Position numbers and translations under genes: made by a program. From assembly GCA_019415705.1 (NCBI GenBank), contig DXYS01000067.1, positions 1-19,944 on the forward strand: a DNA stretch of 19,944 nt, given 5' to 3'. The notes beneath the pieces were generated by a model. The model saw nothing but the letters and a program-made list of their open reading frames with translations, did not search any database and was not told where the DNA came from. The stretch is from Bacteroidales bacterium. GTDB taxonomy: Bacteria > Bacteroidota > Bacteroidia > Bacteroidales > Muribaculaceae. Below, piece after piece: positions 15,622 through 19,944 of the stretch (position 1 is the first letter of the stretch; each line of letters opens with the position of its first letter).

Positions 15622-16682
15622 CCGACAATGTATTTGCCGATTTTGAGCATCGATATCAGGCGGCAGATGACATAGGTGGCGGCGTAGGTGATGGCGGCTG
15701 TCGCGAAGATGGTGACGGGCACGGGCAGCACTTCGTTGAGCGGTACGAAGACATACGGCAGCACGAGCATGTGCATCAGATACATGCCGTAGCTGACAGC
15801 CGAGATGCTCATCACGGCGCCATAAACGCGGCGGCCTGAATAATTAATCTGCTTTATCAGCATGAACGCGCCGAAGCTCATGAGCGCCGGGGCGATTGAC
15901 GTCGTCTGCCAGCTCAGCTCGAGCAGGCGCACCTCGGCGACGGTGAACGAGCGGGTGTAGAACGACCAGATGCACATGGCGTAGCCGACGAGAAAGCAGG
16001 GCAGGGCGATGGTCAGCGTCTTGCGCATGTTCCAGTCAAGATATTTGCGGATGTAGTGGGCCAGGAGGACATAACCGACGTAGCCCGAGACGTAGTAGAA
16101 CAGCGGGAAGGGATTCCACCAACATTCGCCGAATACTTCGCCGAAAATCTCGTGTGCGTGCCAGAAGAGGGTGGTAAAGAGCCACAGCAGTATGTAGCAC
16201 TCTTCCTCGCGGCGGCTTACACGCTCTAACCACGGCGTGAGTACGGGCATGATGATATAGATGCCCAAGAGCATATAGATAAACCACAGATGCGATGCGC
16301 GCGGGATGAAGTTGATGGCTATCTGCGCGAGGTTTGATATGGCGCCGTCGACGGTGGTCTCGCCCCACGCTGCGGGCAGCACGGCGTAGAACACGAGCCA
16401 CAGCACGAAGGGGATGACCACGCGCGTCAGGCGTTTGCGGAAGAAAGTGCCCGTGTCAGTGCGCAGCGGCACGAGCAGATAGGCTGAGGCCATCAGAAAC
16501 AGCGGTACGGCCGGGCGCACGAATCCGTTTATGAGGCAGACGCTCCAGCGCCCGAGTTCGGACGGGAATGAGAATGAATAGTCATTGGAGTAAACACACT
16601 CCGAGGCGTGAACGATCATAACCATAAAGCAGGCTATGACACGCAGCCAGTCAAGGAAGACGACACGTTGCTTTGCAACCAT
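15618..16682 (-). CDS. Acyltransferase-3 family membrane protein
   Basis: A 354-residue inner-membrane protein with about ten hydrophobic segments. It carries the acyltransferase-3 signature: an N-terminal FLDWLRVIACFMVMIVHAS with the conserved H25, then RPAVPLFLMASAYLL and RLTRVVIPFVLW, the HLWFIYMLLGIYIIMPVL segment, and GMYLMHM near the end. Such proteins move acetyl or other acyl groups onto sugars of surface polysaccharides, O-antigen or peptidoglycan. The acceptor here is unknown, as no polysaccharide synthesis cluster adjoins. It has its own -7 box and is divergent from the GH43 gene. Confidence 0.9.
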   Translation of the reverse strand: MVAKQRVVFLDWLRVIACFMVMIVHASECVYSNDYSFSFPSELGRWSVCLINGFVRPAVPLFLMASAYLLVPLRTDTGTFFRKRLTRVVIPFVLWLVFYAVLPAAWGETTVDGAISNLAQIAINFIPRASHLWFIYMLLGIYIIMPVLTPWLERVSRREEECYILLWLFTTLFWHAHEIFGEVFGECWWNPFPLFYYVSGYVGYVLLAHYIRKYLDWNMRKTLTIALPCFLVGYAMCIWSFYTRSFTVAEVRLLELSWQTTSIAPALMSFGAFMLIKQINYSGRRVYGAVMSISAVSYGMYLMHMLVLPYVFVPLNEVLPVPVTIFATAAITYAATYVICRLISMLKIGKYIVG

Positions 16683-16732
16683 GATGTTAATGATGATTGG
16701 TTGTGATGAATGAAGTTAAAAATAAGACTACG

Positions 16733-16740
16733 CAAAGTTA
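16733..16740 (-). promoter_or_regulatory. -7 promoter box for the acyltransferase gene
   Basis: The minus strand reads TAACTTTG, matching TAnnTTTG. It lies 50 nt before the start codon at 16682; transcription would begin near 16726. Confidence 0.55.
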
Positions 16741-16762
16741 ACATTTATATGTCTAAAAAGCT

Positions 16763-16770
16763 TATCTTTG
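16763..16770 (+). promoter_or_regulatory. -7 promoter box for the GH43-manA operon
   Basis: TATCTTTG matches TAnnTTTG. Transcription from about 16777 fits a GH43 start at 16800 and excludes the in-frame ATG at 16710, which lies upstream of the box. Confidence 0.6.
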
Positions 16771-16799
16771 CAGCAAATAACCATTCTTCATCACTGACC

Positions 16800-18473
16800 A
16801 TGAATAAATCTTTATTATTTGGCTCGGCAGCCGTATTTATGGCCATGCTGCCTGCCGAGGCCGCCAATCCGATAGTAGCCAATCCTATCGAGCTCAACTA
16901 TCAGTTCCAGCCTTACAACCCCAACGACGGACACCGCCGCGAGGCCGCCGATCCGGTGTGCGAGTATTTTAACGGCAAGTATTATCTCTTTGCATCGAAA
17001 TCGTCGGGCTACTGGTCGTCGCCCGACTTGGCGGAGTGGACCTACATCCCCGCACCGTATATCCCCACGATTAACGATTACGCTCCGACCATCCTCATAC
17101 TCGACGGCGAGATTTATTTCACGGCCTCGACGGGCAATACGCGCATCTTCAAGACCGCCACGCCCGACGACGGCACGTCGTGGCAGGAGGTCGCCTGCAA
17201 GTTCAAGCTGCCGCAACACGACCCGAGCTTCTTCCTCGATGATGACGGACGTCTCTATCTCTACTGGGGCTGCCACGATAAAGACCCGATAGTCGGCGTC
17301 GAACTTGACCTTAAGAACGATTTCGCCCCCATCGGCGAGCCTAAGGAGATGATAGGCCACCACATCGACCTCTACGGTTGGGAAGTGCCCGGCGCCAACA
17401 ATGAGGAGACAAACCACAACGGCTATAACGAGGGTCCGGCCATGATTAAATATAACGGCAAATATTATCTGCAGTATGCGGCGCCCGGCACTCAGTGGCG
17501 CTCTTACGGCGACGGTGTCTACGTCTCGGACAACCCCCTCGGTCCGTATACCTACATGCCTGACAATCCCTTCTCACACAAACCGGGCGGCTTCATGGGC
17601 GGCGCCGGCCACGGCCACACGTTTAAAGATGAGTACGGCAACTACTGGCACGTAGCCACGATGTGTGTCTGTCAGCGCCATTGGTTTGAGCGCCGTCTCG
17701 GACTCTTCCCCGTGACTGTCGACGACAAGGGCATGCATGCCTACACGCTCTGGTCTGATTATCCCTTTGAAATTCCTGACCGTAAGGTCGATTTCAGCGA
17801 GACTGCTCTGACTAAGGGCTGGCGTCAGCTCGCAATCGGAGCGAAGGCCACGGCCTCGTCTGAGCGCCCTGACCACCCCGCAGCCCTCGCCGCCGACGAG
17901 ACCGTCGAGACATGGTGGAGCGCCGCTTCGGGCCGTCCCGGCGAATGGCTTGCACTCGACTTGGGCCGTCCGCAGACCATCCGCGCCGTGCAGGTCAATT
18001 TCGCCGACAACAACAGTGAGTATGACCTCGGCGCCCAGCCCAAGCCCTACCGCTATGTCATAGAGACTTCTGACGACGGCCGCACATGGACCGCCGTCAT
18101 CAACCGTGCCGACAACAGCGCCGACCTGCCCCACGACCTTATCGTGCTCGACCGCCCGGTCAAGGCACGTCATATCCGCATCAAGAACATGGCTACGGTC
18201 GGCAGCGGCGACTTCTCGCTCTACGACCTGCGTGTCTTCGGTGAGAAACTTAAAGAGAAGGAAATCAAGGGCGCATCAATCAAGCGCGACGACACAGACC
18301 GCCGCATCTATCATGTCTCGTTCGAGCCCGTCGAGGGGGCGCAGGGTTATGTGCTCTACTGGGGCATCGACCCTGACAACCTCACTCACTCGATTATGCT
18401 CCGCGACACCGACAACACGCTGCGCTGCTTCGACCGTGACGCCGAGTATTCGTTTAAGCTCACATCATTCTAA
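16800..18473 (+). CDS. Secreted GH43 glycosidase with CBM32-like and Fn3-like domains
   Basis: A 557-residue protein with a signal peptide (about residues 1-22, ending PAEAA) that should act on arabinose-, xylose- or galactose-containing glycans outside the cytoplasm. The five-bladed GH43 propeller spans about 35-325. Likely catalytic residues are the general base D51 (EAADPVCEY), the pKa-tuning D141 (HDPSFFLDDDGRLYLYWG) and the general acid E211 (NEGPAMIKYNGKYYLQY). An F5/8 type C (discoidin, CBM32-like) domain covers about 340-482, and a short Fn3-like region (about 490-557) ends the protein. The start at 16800 opens on the signal peptide and lies after the promoter box; an earlier ATG at 16710 is rejected. 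manA follows after 23 nt. The subfamily and substrate cannot be fixed here. Confidence 0.9.
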   Translation: MNKSLLFGSAAVFMAMLPAEAANPIVANPIELNYQFQPYNPNDGHRREAADPVCEYFNGKYYLFASKSSGYWSSPDLAEWTYIPAPYIPTINDYAPTILILDGEIYFTASTGNTRIFKTATPDDGTSWQEVACKFKLPQHDPSFFLDDDGRLYLYWGCHDKDPIVGVELDLKNDFAPIGEPKEMIGHHIDLYGWEVPGANNEETNHNGYNEGPAMIKYNGKYYLQYAAPGTQWRSYGDGVYVSDNPLGPYTYMPDNPFSHKPGGFMGGAGHGHTFKDEYGNYWHVATMCVCQRHWFERRLGLFPVTVDDKGMHAYTLWSDYPFEIPDRKVDFSETALTKGWRQLAIGAKATASSERPDHPAALAADETVETWWSAASGRPGEWLALDLGRPQTIRAVQVNFADNNSEYDLGAQPKPYRYVIETSDDGRTWTAVINRADNSADLPHDLIVLDRPVKARHIRIKNMATVGSGDFSLYDLRVFGEKLKEKEIKGASIKRDDTDRRIYHVSFEPVEGAQGYVLYWGIDPDNLTHSIMLRDTDNTLRCFDRDAEYSFKLTSF

Positions 18474-18496
18474 CAATTTAATAATCGACATAAAAC

Positions 18497-19471
18497 ATGG
18501 ATTCATTAAAAACTATTCTGACATTCACACCCTACTATAAGACCGTCGTCTGGGGCGGTGACAAGATAGCCGCTCTAAAAAATGAGAAAATCGACGTCGA
18601 GCGCCTCGGTGAGAGCTGGGAGCTGTCGGCTGTGCCCGGCCACGAGTCGGTCGTCGACGAAGGCCCCTTCGCCGGCAAGAACATCGTCGAACTCTGCCAC
18701 ACCTACGGCTCGCGCCTGCTCGGCACCAAGGTAGCTAAGGAGTTTGGCGATGATTTCCCCCTGCTCATCAAACTTATCGACGCCCGTGAGAATCTGTCTG
18801 TGCAGGTCCACCCCGACGACGAGCTCGCCCGTGTGCGCCACAATTCGCGCGGCAAGACAGAGATGTGGTATGTCGTTGATTGCGAGAAAGATGCTAATAT
18901 CTACTCCGGTCTCAGCGCTCCGCTCGACCCTGAGTCATACGTGCGCCGCATCGGCGACAATACGATAATGGACGTCGTCGGTGTCCACAAATCGGCACCC
19001 GGTCAGTTCTATTTCATCCCCGCCGGCACTATCCACGCCATCGGCGCCGGCAATCTCATCGCCGAGATTCAGGAGACAAGCGATATCACCTATCGCGTCT
19101 ATGACTATGACCGCCGCGACGCCGCCGGCAATCCCCGCCAGCTCCACACCGTCGAGGCCCGTGACGCCATTGACTACACCTTCCCCAAGGAGGTAGAGCC
19201 CACGGCTAAAGTGTTTGACGCGACCCGCATGGGTGCTGTCGAGTGTTCGTATTTTACGACCGATTTCATCGAACTAAAGGAGGGGCAGAAACTTGACTTC
19301 ATCACCACAGGCGAGTCGTTCACCGTGCTGATGGTAGTTGGTGGTGAAGTCGAAGTGCGCGTCGGCAAAGAGATCCGCCGCCTCACTTGCGGCCACACCG
19401 CCCTCATACCCGCCGAGGCCGAAGACCTCACCCTCACCGGCTGCGGCAAAGTACTCCGCGTCACAGTCTGA
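18497..19471 (+). CDS. manA: Class I mannose-6-phosphate isomerase
   Basis: ManA interconverts mannose-6-phosphate and fructose-6-phosphate, linking mannose use and GDP-mannose synthesis to glycolysis. The 324-residue cupin enzyme is of the short type seen in Bacillus. Zinc ligands are visible as Q103 and H105 (VQVHPDD), E122 (GKTEMWY) and H180 (GTIHAIG). The N-terminus (PYYKTVVWGGDKIA) and GESWELS are also typical. It starts 23 nt after the GH43 gene with no terminator between, so the two are probably one transcript. A terminator follows at 19498. Confidence 0.95.
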   Translation: MDSLKTILTFTPYYKTVVWGGDKIAALKNEKIDVERLGESWELSAVPGHESVVDEGPFAGKNIVELCHTYGSRLLGTKVAKEFGDDFPLLIKLIDARENLSVQVHPDDELARVRHNSRGKTEMWYVVDCEKDANIYSGLSAPLDPESYVRRIGDNTIMDVVGVHKSAPGQFYFIPAGTIHAIGAGNLIAEIQETSDITYRVYDYDRRDAAGNPRQLHTVEARDAIDYTFPKEVEPTAKVFDATRMGAVECSYFTTDFIELKEGQKLDFITTGESFTVLMVVGGEVEVRVGKEIRRLTCGHTALIPAEAEDLTLTGCGKVLRVTV

Positions 19472-19497
19472 CACCAATCCGACATAAAATTGCATAT

Positions 19498-19530
19498 ACG
19501 GCCTCACATCTTGTGGGGCCGTTGTTATAT
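19498..19530 (+). terminator. Terminator of the GH43-manA operon
   Basis: ACGGCCTCACA pairs with TGTGGGGCCGT as an 11-bp stem (one T-G pair) with loop TCT, followed by TGTTATAT. Confidence 0.75.
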
Positions 19531-19555
19531 ATGGAGGGTCGATTTTTAATCGACC
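19531..19555 (+). repeat. REP-like palindrome, GGAG foot, second copy
   Basis: Foot GGAG (19533-19536), stem GGTCGATT / AATCGACC and loop TTT. It matches the copy at 14473-14497 over 25 bases except for one loop base. It starts directly after the manA terminator. Confidence 0.75.
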
Positions 19556-19585
19556 ATTTTTTAATAGATTGATTATCAATGCGAT

Positions 19586-19608
19586 GTAGGGACATGCCTT
19601 TGGCATGT
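19586..19608 (+). repeat. REP-like palindrome, GTAG foot, ACATGCC stem
   Basis: Foot GTAG (19586-19589), then GGACATGCC, loop TTT and GGCATGT. The stem has 7 perfect pairs (ACATGCC/GGCATGT); the two outer G residues are unpaired. Confidence 0.7.
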
Positions 19609-19677
19609 ATTGTGTGGCCGCCAAATAAGCGCGGGACGCGCAGCGCCGTATGTGAGCCTATGACAAGCAGGCGAATG

Positions 19678-19701
19678 GTAGGGGCGCAATATTTTGCGCC
19701 C
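19678..19701 (+). repeat. REP-like palindrome, GTAG foot, GGGCGCAA stem
   Basis: Foot GTAG (19678-19681), stem GGGCGCAA / TTGCGCCC and loop TATT. A near-identical inverted copy lies 47 nt downstream. Confidence 0.75.
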
Positions 19702-19748
19702 GCCATGAAACATCGTAATGACTGAAGCTATGTAATGCTTGACTACGA

Positions 19749-19772
19749 GGGCGCAAAGTATTGCGCCCCTAC
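19749..19772 (-). repeat. REP-like palindrome, inverted copy of the GGGCGCAA type
   Basis: On the minus strand it reads GTAG, GGGCGCAA, loop TACT, TTGCGCCC. It faces the copy at 19678-19701 with both feet outward, forming a BIME-like pair. Confidence 0.75.
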
Positions 19773-19787
19773 CTTGACGGTCGCTCC

Positions 19788-19803
19788 GGCATGTCCCTTC
19801 TAC
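19788..19803 (-). repeat. Half REP-like element (single arm with GTAG foot)
   Basis: On the minus strand it reads GTAGAAGGGACATGCC: a GTAG foot, two extra bases and one stem arm. The second arm is missing locally. The arm is complementary over 10 bases to GGGACATGCC at 19589-19598, so the two could pair across about 190 nt. Confidence 0.5.
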
Positions 19804-19821
19804 ATTTCAAGCTCGCGTAGC

Positions 19822-19944
19822 TCAATAGCAGTCTGAGATGTCGGGCTCGGGAGGCAGGTTGCCGGCAATCTTGTTGAGGATGTATTCGCGGAATTCGGCC
19901 TTTCGCTCGTCAGCGCTTTGCTGAGGATAGTGTCTAATGTTTGT
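19822..19944 (-). CDS. C-terminal end of an unidentified protein (partial)
   Basis: An open minus-strand frame enters from the right edge and ends at a TGA (19824-19822). The visible 40 residues include QQSADERKAEFREYI, LNKIAGNLPPEPDISDCY. The sequence is hydrophilic and probably helical, with coding-like composition that matches the neighbouring genes. I do not recognise the family. It ends 18 nt from the palindrome cluster. Confidence 0.55.
   Translation of the reverse strand, partial: TNIRHYPQQSADERKAEFREYILNKIAGNLPPEPDISDCY

Larger units (their letters stand above)
19472..19821. other. Intergenic region with terminator and REP-like palindromes
   Basis: This 350-nt stretch has no supportable gene. 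From left to right it holds the manA terminator and then hairpins at 19533-19555, 19586-19608, 19678-19701 and 19749-19772, plus a lone inverted arm at 19788-19803. A GC-rich patch around 19629-19648 (GCGCGGGACGCGC) may be a decayed further copy. Confidence 0.7.

Noticed and set aside
16710..16799. GH43 start at 16710
   Set aside because: The -7 box at 16763-16770 lies inside this stretch, and the signal peptide begins at 16800.
19531..19803. CRISPR array or tandem repeat
   Set aside because: The repeats differ in sequence, are each palindromic, occur in both orientations and have irregular spacing (about 16-70 nt). No cas gene is visible.

Overview
The window looks like chromosome from an anaerobic gut Bacteroidales, most likely family Muribaculaceae (inferred). 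The reasons are: a purH-mreB-mreC-mreD-PBP2-rodA order that I recall from this group; repeated Bacteroidota-type -7 promoter boxes (TAnnTTTG) just upstream of genes with no clear Shine-Dalgarno sequence; secreted glycan-degrading enzymes; a DUF4827 lipoprotein; and GC-rich genes separated by AT-rich spacers. Nothing in base composition or gene content suggests a prophage, integrated element or resistance island.

Layout. 1-354 is an AT-rich spacer with a terminator and a promoter. 355-3135 (+) is a large secreted multidomain GH13 amylase. A bidirectional terminator at 3158-3198 separates it from a long minus-strand operon, read from right to left: purH (10506-8968), mreB (8929-7910), mreC (7831-6971), mreD (6974-6453), the PBP2 gene (6469-4647) and rodA (4669-3197). 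From mreC onward the genes overlap. 10703-12948 (+) carries a flavodoxin, a DHH-family NrnA-type phosphoesterase and a DUF4827 lipoprotein; then comes glmM (13076-14467, +). A 56-residue 2[4Fe-4S] ferredoxin (14792-14622, -) is divergent from a flavin reductase-rubredoxin fusion (14959-15600, +). An acyltransferase-3 membrane protein (16682-15618, -) is divergent from a GH43 enzyme with a CBM32-like domain (16800-18473, +), followed 23 nt later by a class I mannose-6-phosphate isomerase (18497-19471, +). The last 470 nt hold a terminator, a cluster of small palindromes and the C-terminal end of an unidentified minus-strand gene.

How the genes work together. The mre/PBP2/rodA block encodes the elongasome: cytoskeleton, scaffold, transpeptidase and glycosyltransferase. 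GlmM supplies glucosamine-1-phosphate for the same cell wall. Flavodoxin, ferredoxin and the rubredoxin fusion are low-potential redox carriers of an anaerobe. The GH13, GH43 and ManA genes belong to glycan use.

Two observations stand out. First, the PBP2 gene is broken at about 5353-5357: the SxxK and KTG motifs are intact, but about a dozen codons that should hold the SxN motif are missing and the frame shifts. Second, two intergenic regions (14473-14546 and 19531-19803) carry small hairpins with different stem sequences but one shared layout: a GTAG or GGAG foot followed by a GG-initiated 7-8 bp stem with a 3-4 nt loop. The feet face outward in paired copies. This matches the layout of REP elements mobilised by RAYT (TnpA_REP) transposases. 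I see no CRISPR array, insertion sequence, rRNA or tRNA.
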